The notes: generated by a model not told the origin, from the sequence alone. Positions 16,365 to 25,833 are shown, counted from the first letter of the stretch. The stretch is DNA of 64,000 nt from Chryseobacterium sp. 7 (GCF_003663845.1 NZ_RCCA01000001.1:3658001-3722000), one strand, 5' to 3'. Program-made: numbers and translations.

Positions 16365-17444
16365 ATGAAATTAGGTTTATTATTATTGGCTACAACCTTG
16401 CCAATTGCTGCTTTCGCTCAAAATAGCAGTACCACGGTAAACTCTTCCACAGAGTACCCTAATACCTTCTCTTCAGGTTCCGCTAATGTACAGCCTTTCG
16501 ACAACAAAGCCAGACGTTTCAGAGACTGGTCTATTTCTGTTGGTGGAGGTCCTGCATTTATGGTTCACTCGGATTTAAAATCTATCCGCAAGGATAATAT
16601 TAAATGGGGATATAATGCTTATGTAAGTATAGATAAACAAATTTCTCATACTTTCGGTCTAAGTATTATGTACACAAGAGGAGAAACAAAACAGACAGCG
16701 CAACTACCCGGAGCAGCTGGACAAGCAGCCGGAATAGCTACAGGTACAACTCAAGTTGACCAACTGGCTTTATTAGGAGATATCAACTTCTCTAATTTAT
16801 TGAGAAGGGTTGATAATCATTCTCCTTACAGATGGGCTTTGCACGGATATATGGGGATAGGTCTTCAGGGATACAGAACATCATTGCATGACAATGATGT
16901 GAACAAATGGGGAAATAAAACACACCCTGAATTTATAGATGTTCCCCTAGGAATCAGCTCTGTATATTATCAGGGAGGTTTAGGTCTTAAATACAATGTT
17001 TCAAAACTTATTGACCTTGAAGCAAGAACCATGTACTTTATTAGTGGTGATGATGAATTTGATGGAGGTGGTCTTTCATACAGCAACTATAACATGCTTA
17101 ATCCAAGAAAATCAGATAATTCATGGTCCGTAACTTTAGGAGCAAGCTTCAAATTAGGAAAACATGAATCTCACCTTGCATGGCACGATCCTCTTCAGGA
17201 AGCATACTACAGAACAAGCGTTCTAGAAAATGCATCTACTGATCTTGTAGTTTGTGAAAAAGGAGATGCTGATAATGATGGAGTATGTGACGATTGGGAC
17301 AGACAGCTTGATACTCCTGCTGGAGCAAGAGTAGATGGTGCCGGAGTTGCTTTGGATATGGATCTTGACGGAGTTATTGATCTTTATGACAAATGTGTAA
17401 CTGTACCGGGACCTGTTGAAAATAACGGATGCCCAGTAAAATAA
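16365..17444 (+). CDS. OmpA-related outer membrane protein without the peptidoglycan-binding domain
   Basis: A 359-residue outer membrane protein, first of three tandem paralogues. A signal peptide (MKLGLLLLATTLPIAAFAQ) is followed by the common EYPNTFSSGSANV segment, a beta-barrel (about 45-270) and thrombospondin type 3-like calcium-binding repeats (GDADNDGVCDDWD, DMDLDGVIDLYDKC). It stops right after NNGCPVK, where its two paralogues continue into OmpA C-terminal domains, so it cannot tether to peptidoglycan in that way. Its barrel is clearly more diverged than that of the other two. folK is 17 bases upstream. Confidence 0.9.
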   Translation: MKLGLLLLATTLPIAAFAQNSSTTVNSSTEYPNTFSSGSANVQPFDNKARRFRDWSISVGGGPAFMVHSDLKSIRKDNIKWGYNAYVSIDKQISHTFGLSIMYTRGETKQTAQLPGAAGQAAGIATGTTQVDQLALLGDINFSNLLRRVDNHSPYRWALHGYMGIGLQGYRTSLHDNDVNKWGNKTHPEFIDVPLGISSVYYQGGLGLKYNVSKLIDLEARTMYFISGDDEFDGGGLSYSNYNMLNPRKSDNSWSVTLGASFKLGKHESHLAWHDPLQEAYYRTSVLENASTDLVVCEKGDADNDGVCDDWDRQLDTPAGARVDGAGVALDMDLDGVIDLYDKCVTVPGPVENNGCPVK

Positions 17445-17490
17445 TCAAAAAATACAATTTCTTTTTAAAAGAATACAAATAATATACACG

Positions 17491-19017
17491 ATGAAATTAA
17501 GTTTAGCAATTGTTGCATTTGCTATGGCAATTCCTTCTGCCACTTATGCACAAGACTCACTAGCAGTTTCAAAAGGAGAGTATCCCAATACATTTTCTTC
17601 AGGATCTGCTAATGTTTCACCATTTACCAACAAGTCCAAAAGATTTAATGACTGGTCTATTTCAGTAGGAGCAGGTGTGCCGCTTCTTCAATCTGCGGAT
17701 TTAACTTCAATTAAAAACGGTAATGGTAAAAACCTTTTTGGATATTCAGCTTATGTGAGTATTGATAAAGCAATTACCCATGCTTTTGGTATCAACTTAC
17801 AATACGACAGAGGTGAAACCAGACAGGGATGGTTCAATACTAAGAATGCTGCACCAGATGCTTATGCAGTGGCAGCAAGAACTCAATATGATGCAATCTC
17901 TATCTTAGGAGATATCAATTTCTCTAATTTATTAAGAAGAGTTGATAACCATTCTCCTTACAGATGGGCTCTTCACGGATATGCAGGTATCGGTACTATT
18001 GCTTACAGAGCTTATCAGAAAGATATTAACGGACAAAGATTGATGACAGAAGTAAAACCTTTCCAATTAGGTTCAATGTTCATGCAGGCTGGAGCAGGTC
18101 TTAAGTTTAAAGTGAACAGAAGAATTGATATTGAAGGTAGATTAATGTATGTGGTAACAGGTGATGAGGAATTTGATGGTGGTGGAGATGCTTACAGCGC
18201 CATCAACAGACGTTCTGAGCAGGTTTCTGACAACTTCTTCAACGCTACTTTGGGAGTTTCTTTCAAATTAGGAAAACACGAATCTCACGTAATGTGGCAT
18301 GACCCGCTTCAGGAAATCTATTACAAACTTGATGTACTGGCAAATAAAAACCAGGATGTTGAAGTATGTAAAAAAGGAGATGCTGATAATGATGGGGTAT
18401 GCGACGATTGGGACAGACAGCTTGATACTCCTGCAGGAGCAAGAGTAGATGGTGCCGGAGTGGCTCTAGATACAGACTTAGACGGAGTAATTGACCTTTA
18501 CGATAAGTGTGTTACAGTTCCTGGACCCGTTGAAAACAACGGATGTCCGGTAGCTAAAAAAGACAACAACGAAACAGCTAAAGAAGTAGAAAGATCTCTA
18601 AAAGATATTTATTTCAATTTCAATAAAGCGACTATCAGACCAGAGTCTAACCAAAAATTAGATTTAGCGGCTTCTATCATTAAAGAAAATGGAGGTAACT
18701 ATCTGCTAACAGGACATACCGACATTAAAGGAAGCGCCGCTTACAACCTAAGATTATCTAAAGAAAGAGCTGCTGCAGTAGTAGGAGCTTTAGAAAGTAG
18801 AGGAATTAACGAAAATGTACTGAAATCAAGAGGTGTAGGTTCTGCAGAAGCAACTATTCCTGCATCAGCTTCAGATGCTGAAAGAATGGCAGACAGAAAG
18901 GTTACTGTAAGATTTATAGAAACATCAGATTGGGATTCTATCAAAAAGAAAGACTATGAAGATGCTCCAGTAAAAAAAGCTGTGAAAAAAGTGTCAGCTA
19001 AGAAAAAGAAAAAATAA
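17491..19017 (+). CDS. OmpA-family outer membrane protein (tandem paralogue 2)
   Basis: A 508-residue OmpA-type protein: signal peptide (MKLSLAIVAFAMAIPSATYAQ), barrel (about 45-280), thrombospondin type 3-like Asp-rich repeats (about 295-350), then an OmpA C-terminal domain (about 370-480) with TGHTDIKGSAAYNLRLSKERA. The Asp and Arg that contact diaminopimelate in peptidoglycan are both present. It ends in a Lys-rich tail (KKVSAKKKKK). The first 355 residues differ from paralogue 3 at only about ten positions by eye, while the C-terminal domains are unrelated in detail. It follows paralogue 1 by 46 bases and ends at a strong terminator. Confidence 0.93.
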   Translation: MKLSLAIVAFAMAIPSATYAQDSLAVSKGEYPNTFSSGSANVSPFTNKSKRFNDWSISVGAGVPLLQSADLTSIKNGNGKNLFGYSAYVSIDKAITHAFGINLQYDRGETRQGWFNTKNAAPDAYAVAARTQYDAISILGDINFSNLLRRVDNHSPYRWALHGYAGIGTIAYRAYQKDINGQRLMTEVKPFQLGSMFMQAGAGLKFKVNRRIDIEGRLMYVVTGDEEFDGGGDAYSAINRRSEQVSDNFFNATLGVSFKLGKHESHVMWHDPLQEIYYKLDVLANKNQDVEVCKKGDADNDGVCDDWDRQLDTPAGARVDGAGVALDTDLDGVIDLYDKCVTVPGPVENNGCPVAKKDNNETAKEVERSLKDIYFNFNKATIRPESNQKLDLAASIIKENGGNYLLTGHTDIKGSAAYNLRLSKERAAAVVGALESRGINENVLKSRGVGSAEATIPASASDAERMADRKVTVRFIETSDWDSIKKKDYEDAPVKKAVKKVSAKKKKK

Positions 19018-19029
19018 GTCTAAAATACC

Positions 19030-19069
19030 ATAAACCGGGAAGAATCCATCTTTTCGGTTTATTTTTTTT
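19030..19069 (+). terminator. Terminator after OmpA paralogue 2
   Basis: A 14-base-pair stem including two G-U pairs (19030-19043 with 19049-19062), a 5-base loop and a T8 run. It separates paralogue 3 from the upstream genes. Confidence 0.85.
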
Positions 19070-19228
19070 CTACTACGGATAATTTTACATATCTTTATCA
19101 TTATTTTTCAGGGCAAATGGTGCTAAATATATTAAAATCAGCAGATTTGTTTTGAAAAACAACAATACAAAATCACTTTTTTAACGTAAAAAATCATTTA
19201 AAATAACTTAACTTAAAAAAATAACACT

Positions 19229-20665
19229 ATGAAATTAAGTTTAGCAATTGTTGCATTTGCCCTGGCAATTCCTTCTGCCACTTATGCACAAGACTCAACG
19301 GCAGTTTCAAAAGGAGAGTATCCTAATACATTTTCTTCGGGATCTGCTAATGTTTCCCCATTCACCAATCAATCCAAGAGATTTAACGATTGGGCTATTT
19401 CTGCCGGGGTGGGAGTTCCACTTCTTCAATCTGCGGATTTAACTTCAATTAAAAACGGTAATGGTAAAAACCTTTTCGGATATTCAGCTTATGTGAGTAT
19501 TGATAAAGCAATTACCCATGCTTTTGGTATCAACTTGCAGTATGACAGAGGTGAAACCAGACAGGGATGGTTCAATACTAAGAATGCTGCACCAGATGCT
19601 TATGCAGTAGCAGCAAGAACTCAGTATGATGCAATTTCCCTATTAGGAGATATCAACTTCTCTAATTTATTAAGAAGAGTTGACAATCATTCTCCTTACA
19701 GATGGGCTCTTCACGGATATGCAGGTATTGGTACTATTGCTTACAGAGCTTATCAGAAAGATATCAATGGACAAAGATTGATGACAGAAGTAAAACCTTT
19801 CCAATTAGGTTCAATGTTCATGCAGGCTGGAGCAGGTCTTAAGTTTAAAGTGAACAGAAGAATTGATATTGAAGGTAGATTGATGTATGTAGTAACAGGT
19901 GATGATGAGTTTGATGGTGGTGGTGATGCTTACAGCGCTATCAACAGACGTTCTGAGCAGGTTTCTGATAACTTCTTCAACGCTACTTTAGGAGTTTCTT
20001 TAAAACTAGGAAAACACGAGTCTCATGTAATGTGGCATGACCCGCTTCAGGAAATCTATTACAAGCTTGATGTATTGGCTAATAAAAACCAGGATATCGA
20101 AGTATGTAAAAAAGGAGATGCTGATAACGATGGAGTATGCGACGATTGGGACAGACAGCTTGATACTCCTGCTGGAGCAAGAGTGGATGGTGCCGGAGTT
20201 GCTCTTGATACAGACTTAGACGGAGTAATTGACCTTTACGATAAGTGTGTTACAGTTCCTGGACCTGTTGAAAACAACGGATGTCCGGTAGCAACCACAG
20301 GACCTGTAGTAGAAACAGAAACTAAATTGGAAGGAATTGAATTTGACTTAAATTCTGATAGAATTTTACCATCAAATACACCTATCCTAAATAATGCTGT
20401 AAACTATATTAATTCTTCAAATGGTTCTTACAATGTAATCGGAGCTACTGATACAAGAGGTACTGACGCTTACAACCAAAAACTATCTGAAAGAAGAGCA
20501 AACAACGTTAAAAACTATCTGATCAAAAACGGTGTTCAAACAGGTAAACTTCAGGCAATAGGAAAAGGTGAAAAAGACCTTAAATATCCTGAGTGTGAAC
20601 CAGCTACGAAGTGCCCTGAATGGAAAAACAGAGCCAACAGAAGAGTATACTTCGAAGCTAAATAA
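19229..20665 (+). CDS. OmpA-family outer membrane protein (tandem paralogue 3)
   Basis: A 478-residue protein whose signal peptide, barrel and thrombospondin type 3-like repeats are almost identical to paralogue 2 up to NNGCPVA. After that point it carries a different OmpA C-terminal domain (about 370-478): GATDTRGTDAYNQKLSERRA, with the peptidoglycan-contacting Asp and Arg, and a Cys-containing insert (ECEPATKCPEW) before the last strand, as in other OmpA domains with a disulphide loop. It has its own upstream region of about 160 bases after a terminator, so it is probably transcribed separately. Confidence 0.93.
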   Translation: MKLSLAIVAFALAIPSATYAQDSTAVSKGEYPNTFSSGSANVSPFTNQSKRFNDWAISAGVGVPLLQSADLTSIKNGNGKNLFGYSAYVSIDKAITHAFGINLQYDRGETRQGWFNTKNAAPDAYAVAARTQYDAISLLGDINFSNLLRRVDNHSPYRWALHGYAGIGTIAYRAYQKDINGQRLMTEVKPFQLGSMFMQAGAGLKFKVNRRIDIEGRLMYVVTGDDEFDGGGDAYSAINRRSEQVSDNFFNATLGVSLKLGKHESHVMWHDPLQEIYYKLDVLANKNQDIEVCKKGDADNDGVCDDWDRQLDTPAGARVDGAGVALDTDLDGVIDLYDKCVTVPGPVENNGCPVATTGPVVETETKLEGIEFDLNSDRILPSNTPILNNAVNYINSSNGSYNVIGATDTRGTDAYNQKLSERRANNVKNYLIKNGVQTGKLQAIGKGEKDLKYPECEPATKCPEWKNRANRRVYFEAK

Positions 20666-20688
20666 TAAACTTATTGATATATTATATA

Positions 20689-20715
20689 AAAGTCACGCTA
20701 TGCGTGGCTTTTTTT
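20689..20715 (+). terminator. Terminator after OmpA paralogue 3
   Basis: A 10-base-pair stem with one G-T pair (20689-20698 with 20702-20711), a 3-base loop and a T-run. Confidence 0.8.
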
Positions 20716-20743
20716 GTCACCATTCTTTCCTTATTTTTACAAC

Positions 20744-22648
20744 ATGATTTCTCCGCAGGATTTTCAAAAGCTCAAATACGATACTCTTAAGTATTTCTGG
20801 GGTTATACAGACTTCAGAGATTCTCAGGAGGAAATTATTAATGCCGTTATCAATGAAAAAGACACTTTGGTTCTGTTGCCCACAGGAGCAGGAAAATCAT
20901 TGTGCTACCAATTACCTGCTTTACTCAAAGAAGGAACCTGCCTTGTAGTTTCTCCTTTACTTGCTTTGATGAAAGACCAGGTAAATCAGCTTAAAGCCCG
21001 TGGTATAGAGGCAGAATATCTTTCATCTGAACTGGATGAATATGATGCTGAAGCCATTTATGACCGCTGCAAAGAAGGCCTCACCAAACTCCTCTACGTT
21101 TCTCCTGAAAGACTTACCAATAAGCAGTTTATTCAGAACATGGAGGAAATTCAGCTGTCTTTTATTGCGGTGGATGAAGCGCACTGTATTTCAGAATGGG
21201 GTCAGGATTTCAGACCAAGTTATCAAAATATTAAAGGTTTCAGAAGTAATAATCCTGAGATTCCCTGCCTTGCCCTTACAGCAACCGCAACTCCTAAAGT
21301 TTTGGAAGAAATTAAAAATAAACTGGAGCTGAAAAAGCCCTTTATTTTCCAGAAAAGCTTCAAGAGAGATAATATTAAAATATTTACAGATGAAGTTTCT
21401 GATAAATTTCAACGTGTTTTTGATATTTTAAAATACAGCAACGACTCCGGAATTGTCTATGTAAGAACCAGAAAAGAGGCTGAACTATTGGCAGAATTTT
21501 TGAAAAAAAATCAACTTAAAAATGTGGACTATTTTCATGCTGGTTTAACAACCAAAGAAAAAAATACAAGACAAAATCTATGGAATAACAGTGATAATCA
21601 CGTTCTTATTTCTACCAATGCTTTCGGAATGGGTATTGACAAAGATAATGTACGGTTTGTCATCCACTATTCACCTGCTGCTTCTCTCGAAAACTACTAT
21701 CAGGAAATCGGGAGAGCCGGAAGAGATGGAAAAGACAGTTTTGCCTTTATGCTTTGGAATAAACAGGAACTTCTAAACTTTGACCAGGTTTTAAAAAACC
21801 AAACGCCTAATAAAGCAGAGTTTTTAAAGATCATCAGCTACCTCTACTCCATTTTTCAGGTAGCAGAATTTGAACTTCCTGAAAAAACATTTCAGTTAAA
21901 TATTTTAGGCATACAGAATTTCACCAAACTGTCGAAAGCAAAAATTAATAATATTCTTAATTTCCTGCATAACCAGGAAATTATTTACTATAATGAAAAC
22001 AAAAGCCTGTCTTCTCTCGAACTTTTTATCAAAGCTGATGAGATAGACCAGCTGCCACAAAAAGATGCCCATTTTATAGAGCTTCTATTCCGTACGGTTT
22101 CCGGAATTACAACTCATAAAGTAATGTTCAGTGAACAGCAGGTAAGCAATAAAATCAATATCAGTGTTCCTTTAATCAAAGAACGTCTGAAAGAACTGCA
22201 GCAAAAGAACTATCTTGAGTATATTGACGGTGCATTATCTAGCATTAAATTTCTGAAGCCCCGTGACGAAAGGGCTGTAAATAATGCTTATTGGAAATTG
22301 TTTGAACATATTCAGAGAAATAAAATCCAAAAATGGGAAGAAATGAAGTTCTACTCAGAAAATAACGATTACTGCAAAATGAAGCTTATTTTAGCCTATT
22401 TTGGTGAAAAAAATTCAAAAAACTGTGGTCAATGCTCGGTTTGCGAAAAAAACAAACAGTCTATGTTTGGAAAGAACATTTCTCAGCAGATAATTAATTT
22501 GTTAGCTAAAAAAGCAGCAACCATTGAAGAACTTTCTATACAGCTTAGTTATCATTCTAAAGAGAACATTTTGGAAAACCTTATTTTCCTTTTAGATTCC
22601 GGAAAAGTAAGAATGCTAAACTTCAGAACGTATGAGCTGAATCATTAG
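20744..22648 (+). CDS. recQ: ATP-dependent DNA helicase RecQ
   Basis: A 634-residue superfamily 2 DNA helicase for recombination and replication repair. Walker A is LLPTGAGKSLCYQLP (about 45), the DEAH-type box is AVDEAHCISEWGQDFRPSY (about 145), and motif VI is YYQEIGRAGRDGKDS. The RQC zinc-binding Cys cluster is seen near the C-terminus (NDYCKMKL, NCGQCSVC), followed by a short winged-helix-like end; an HRDC domain is not obvious. I chose the ATG at 20744 because the frame can only be extended to a TTG inside the upstream terminator. Confidence 0.94.
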   Translation: MISPQDFQKLKYDTLKYFWGYTDFRDSQEEIINAVINEKDTLVLLPTGAGKSLCYQLPALLKEGTCLVVSPLLALMKDQVNQLKARGIEAEYLSSELDEYDAEAIYDRCKEGLTKLLYVSPERLTNKQFIQNMEEIQLSFIAVDEAHCISEWGQDFRPSYQNIKGFRSNNPEIPCLALTATATPKVLEEIKNKLELKKPFIFQKSFKRDNIKIFTDEVSDKFQRVFDILKYSNDSGIVYVRTRKEAELLAEFLKKNQLKNVDYFHAGLTTKEKNTRQNLWNNSDNHVLISTNAFGMGIDKDNVRFVIHYSPAASLENYYQEIGRAGRDGKDSFAFMLWNKQELLNFDQVLKNQTPNKAEFLKIISYLYSIFQVAEFELPEKTFQLNILGIQNFTKLSKAKINNILNFLHNQEIIYYNENKSLSSLELFIKADEIDQLPQKDAHFIELLFRTVSGITTHKVMFSEQQVSNKINISVPLIKERLKELQQKNYLEYIDGALSSIKFLKPRDERAVNNAYWKLFEHIQRNKIQKWEEMKFYSENNDYCKMKLILAYFGEKNSKNCGQCSVCEKNKQSMFGKNISQQIINLLAKKAATIEELSIQLSYHSKENILENLIFLLDSGKVRMLNFRTYELNH

Positions 22649-22818
22649 TAATTAGTAATGAGCAATAAGTAATAATAAGCATAGAATGAACTTTTAAATT
22701 AAAAAGATAAATATACTTATCCTATCTCTAAAACTCACACACTCTCATATCCTCAAATCCTCAAACCCTCCAACCCAAACACTCTTCGACTCTCAGATCA
22801 AAAACTTATCTTTGCAGT
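22649..22818. other. Low-complexity intergenic spacer before fmt
   Basis: This short gap contains TAGTAAT/AATAAGTAA runs and then a pyrimidine-rich stretch of repeated CTCA/CTCAAA words (about 22730-22800). It resembles the degenerate filler repeats elsewhere in the window. A probable -7 box for fmt lies at its end. Confidence 0.4.
22807..22814 (+). promoter_or_regulatory. -7 box directly at the fmt start
   Basis: TATCTTTG matches TAnnTTTG exactly and ends only 4 bases before the fmt ATG, so the transcript may start at or next to the start codon. Confidence 0.45.
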
Positions 22819-23778
22819 ATGAAATCATTGAAAGTCGTTTTTTTAGGAACTCCTGAGTTTGCAAAAACTTCTTTGGAGGCCATCCATCAATCTCATCATC
22901 AAGTGGTTGGTGTAGTAACAGTAGCCGATAAAGCAAGTGGACGTGGTCAGAAAATTCATCAATCACCGGTAAAAATTTATGCTGAAGAAAATAATATCCC
23001 TGTTTTTCAACCAGAAAAGCTAAGGAATCCAGAGTTTCTGGAAGAATTAAGAAAACTGGATGCCGATGTTTTTGTGGTGGTAGCTTTCAGAATGATGCCT
23101 AAAGTGCTTTTTGAAATGCCTAAAATGGGAACCTTTAATCTTCATGCTTCATTGCTTCCAGATTACAGAGGAGCTGCCCCTATTAACTATGCAGTGATCA
23201 ACGGAGAGGAAAAATCCGGAGCAACTACTTTCTTTATTAATGAAAAAATTGATGAAGGAAATATTTTACTTCAGCAGGAAATGGAAATTTTACCTGATGA
23301 AAATGCTGGAAGTCTTCACGACAGGTTGATGGAAATGGGTTCAAGGCTAGTTGTTAAAACATTAGACGGTCTGGCTGAAAATGCAATTGAAGAAAAACCT
23401 CAGCCACAGGTAGAACATCCTAAAAATGCTTATAAAATTTTCAAAGAAGATACTAAAATCAATTGGAAACAGTCATCAAAAACCGTTCATCAGTTTATCC
23501 TTGGAATGTCTCCTTATCCTGCTGCTTTCACTACTTTAAACATTGAAAACGAAGAAAAGGGATTAAAAATATTTGGAGGTAAATTTGAAATTTCTGATCA
23601 TGGAAAACCTGCCGGAACTTTAGATATTTCAAAGAATGAATTTAAGATTTATACTCTAGATGGAATATACTATCCACAGGAACTTCAGCTGGAAGGTAAA
23701 AAAAGAATGATGGTCAAAGATTTCCTGAATGGTTTCAGAAACTTCGATGAAATAAAAATGGGGCTGTCTCAAAATTGA
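22819..23778 (+). CDS. fmt: Methionyl-tRNA formyltransferase
   Basis: A 319-residue cytoplasmic enzyme that formylates initiator Met-tRNA with 10-formyltetrahydrofolate. FLGTPEFAKTSLEA starts the N-terminal domain; the catalytic region NLHASLLPDYRGAAPINYA (about 112-130) has the expected Asn and His, and EKIDEG follows. The C-terminal tRNA-binding OB-like domain begins near residue 205 (INWKQSSKTVHQF). Length is normal. The terminator hairpin overlaps its last codons and stop. Confidence 0.96.
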   Translation: MKSLKVVFLGTPEFAKTSLEAIHQSHHQVVGVVTVADKASGRGQKIHQSPVKIYAEENNIPVFQPEKLRNPEFLEELRKLDADVFVVVAFRMMPKVLFEMPKMGTFNLHASLLPDYRGAAPINYAVINGEEKSGATTFFINEKIDEGNILLQQEMEILPDENAGSLHDRLMEMGSRLVVKTLDGLAENAIEEKPQPQVEHPKNAYKIFKEDTKINWKQSSKTVHQFILGMSPYPAAFTTLNIENEEKGLKIFGGKFEISDHGKPAGTLDISKNEFKIYTLDGIYYPQELQLEGKKRMMVKDFLNGFRNFDEIKMGLSQN

Positions 23779-23791
23779 GACAGCCTTTTTT
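23762..23791 (+). terminator. Terminator overlapping the fmt stop codon
   Basis: An 11-base-pair perfect stem (23762-23772 with 23775-23785) followed by T6. The fmt TGA (23776-23778) lies inside the right arm. Confidence 0.85.
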
Positions 23792-24456
23792 GTAGGAAGT
23801 TCAGTTAAATCAAGATTCCTTAGAGGATGGCAGAATTATGGCTTATTAAGATCATTTTTTGTTAATATCAATCGATTCTAAATATTTTTTTATACCGTTT
23901 TTATTGGGCCAACTGCTCTTTTTAGTGTAACTATATCATCAGTTTTTACAGAATTCTATCTATTTATTAAGACCCAAAAAGGAAATAAAGGAAATAAAGA
24001 AAATAAAAAGAAAAGTAAAGAAAACATTTGCTTTGCTTAATTCGTCTATACAACTGATAATTAATACTTTATGTTTCTGAGTGAAATTGAGGGTTTTGAT
24101 GAGTGCAATCGAGGGGGTGTTTCATTCTCGTGTATTGTTCATGTAGGGTTAATATTGCAAACGTTTTGATGAAGAAATATCCTCAGCTGTACGCTGCTTT
24201 TTCTAATCAAATATTCCCTTAACTAACCCTCAAATAAAACACAACATGAAAAAAAACAGACTTAACATTTCTCCAAAAGGTCTATTTCTAAGATGATCGT
24301 GTCCGCTTATCATGGACTATTAAAATTTTAAAAATTCTTACAGCGTATTTATTTTAAAATACGTGTTCAGTACATTTTTCAGTTTACAAAAACTTCTGAA
24401 TGCAATAGCAGATTCAGAACAGGAAGACTATGAATTATAATTACTAAAATATAACA
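23792..24456. other. Long gene-poor gap with a purine-rich repeat
   Basis: This gap of more than 660 bases has no convincing gene. About 23977-24030 is a purine-rich run built on AAAGGAAATAAAG/GAAAATAAAAAG words. About 24250 is a 16-codon open frame described separately. I see no clear promoter pair or hairpin. The long leader suggests either complex control of the secreted gene at 24457 or a decayed gene. Confidence 0.5.
24246..24296 (+). other. 16-codon open frame, coding status uncertain
   Basis: ATG to TGA encodes MKKNRLNISPKGLFLR, beginning in an A8 run. A Lys-rich start of this kind resembles a leader peptide or the remnant of a small secreted/modified peptide gene, but the frame is too short to judge and no modifying enzyme is encoded nearby. 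Confidence 0.15.
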
Positions 24457-25818
24457 ATGATGAAAAAACATTTAATTACATTTTTATCTCTTGTAAGTAT
24501 CGCTACATTCGGCCAGGTCGGGATTAATACACCTAATCCTAATCTCAAAGCCGGATTACATATTTCCGAACGTATTGACCAAAACAGTGCAAACCCCGAT
24601 AAGCTTAATGGTTTATTGATTCAAAGGTATACGACCTCGGAAAGAAACAATATCAATCCGGGAGAAAAAGAAAATGGCCTTACAATTTACAATAAGGAAA
24701 CTAACTGTTACAATGTCTGGAACTGGAATGGTTCCACATCTGTAGGGGCCTGGGCACAGTTCTGTGGAGAAAAGCCCGGGACAGTAATATTTACAGACTG
24801 TAACACAATTAAAGTGATAGGAACTTATAATATTGATGAGCCTGTAACAAACCAAAACGTTCATATTGACATTCCTGTGAGGGTAACAGGTTTAGGATCA
24901 TACAATTATTCCACTACGGTAAACGGAGTAAATTTTGTTGCGCAAGGTACTTTTACAAGTATTGGCCAGCAAACGGTAAGTCTATATCCTACATCTTTGG
25001 CAGGAACACCTTCTACGGGTACTTATAATGCAACCATCTCATCAATTGGAAGTTCCAATGTCACTTGTAATGTTTCGATAAACTTTATCAGCAGGGCAAC
25101 TTCTGTTTTAAAAATTGTAAATATTACAGGAACAAACTATTCCACAGGACTTATTACAGGATGTGGAAGCTATAGCTCCAGCAATGCAGCTGGTAAAATA
25201 GGAACATGGCTTACTTCAGGCGCAGCGCAGGCAATTGCTGGTGTAGCAAGTATTCAGATTAAATGTGTAAGCCCTACGAACATTGCCGATCTAAGCGATG
25301 AATTAAAGACGGCATCCATTGTTTATTTAAATGGCCGTACAAGTGCAGAATCAAACAGTGGAACTATTGCAGTATTAAATGACTGGTACAAAGCCGGAAA
25401 CGGAATTGTAATTGATCAGGGAGATGAGCTTACCGAAACTCAGTTTGCACAGGGATTAGGGTTTTATATTGAATCAGGAACCACAAGTACAATTTCTGTT
25501 ACAGCAAGCGCTTTACCACACGTTCTTGTTTCGCCGGACGGGTATACGCTTCCGGCAGTAACACCTACTACAATAGCTACCCAGGGTGCCAATGCGGCCT
25601 TTGTAACATCTACAAACGGGATTGTTTTTGGTTCCAATTCTTCTTCAGGTGTTATCAGAAGATATTTATATGCCGACATTACAAATAATCAGGGCATAGG
25701 AAATGATAAGGGAGCATTCATTTTTGGAGATAAAAGTGGGGCCAATACAGATTCCAATACATTCGATTTATGGAAAAATATTTTTGCATGGGCCATCCAC
25801 AATGCACCGATCCATTAA
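24457..25818 (+). CDS. Secreted protein with a glutamine-amidotransferase-like C-terminal region
   Basis: A 453-residue exported protein; signal peptide MMKKHLITFLSLVSIATFGQ. Residues 20-107 (QVGINTPNPN, GLLIQRYTTSERN, GLTIYNKETNCYNVWNWNG) are the N-terminal module common in flavobacterial surface proteins. A beta-rich middle (about 110-215) follows. The last 235 residues have the order of a class I amidotransferase/DUF4350-like fold: VLKIVNITG, ASIVYLNGRT, a helix, NGIVIDQGDE, and FDLWKNIFAWAIHN, but I see no catalytic Cys-His pair, so it may be a non-enzymatic relative. No T9SS sorting domain is evident. A large CotH-kinase gene follows after 61 bases with a weak terminator between. Confidence 0.82.
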   Translation: MMKKHLITFLSLVSIATFGQVGINTPNPNLKAGLHISERIDQNSANPDKLNGLLIQRYTTSERNNINPGEKENGLTIYNKETNCYNVWNWNGSTSVGAWAQFCGEKPGTVIFTDCNTIKVIGTYNIDEPVTNQNVHIDIPVRVTGLGSYNYSTTVNGVNFVAQGTFTSIGQQTVSLYPTSLAGTPSTGTYNATISSIGSSNVTCNVSINFISRATSVLKIVNITGTNYSTGLITGCGSYSSSNAAGKIGTWLTSGAAQAIAGVASIQIKCVSPTNIADLSDELKTASIVYLNGRTSAESNSGTIAVLNDWYKAGNGIVIDQGDELTETQFAQGLGFYIESGTTSTISVTASALPHVLVSPDGYTLPAVTPTTIATQGANAAFVTSTNGIVFGSNSSSGVIRRYLYADITNNQGIGNDKGAFIFGDKSGANTDSNTFDLWKNIFAWAIHNAPIH

Positions 25819-25833
25819 TATTCTGAAAAATAT

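Noticed and set aside
17491-20665. Near-identical 1 kb direct repeat as an insertion sequence or assembly artefact
   Set aside because: The repeat is the shared barrel-coding part of two OmpA genes; the copies differ at scattered sites and have different tails, so it is paralogy, with no transposase.
20714-20743. RecQ start at the upstream TTG
   Set aside because: That codon lies in the T-run of the preceding terminator; the ATG at 20744 begins the conserved N-terminus.
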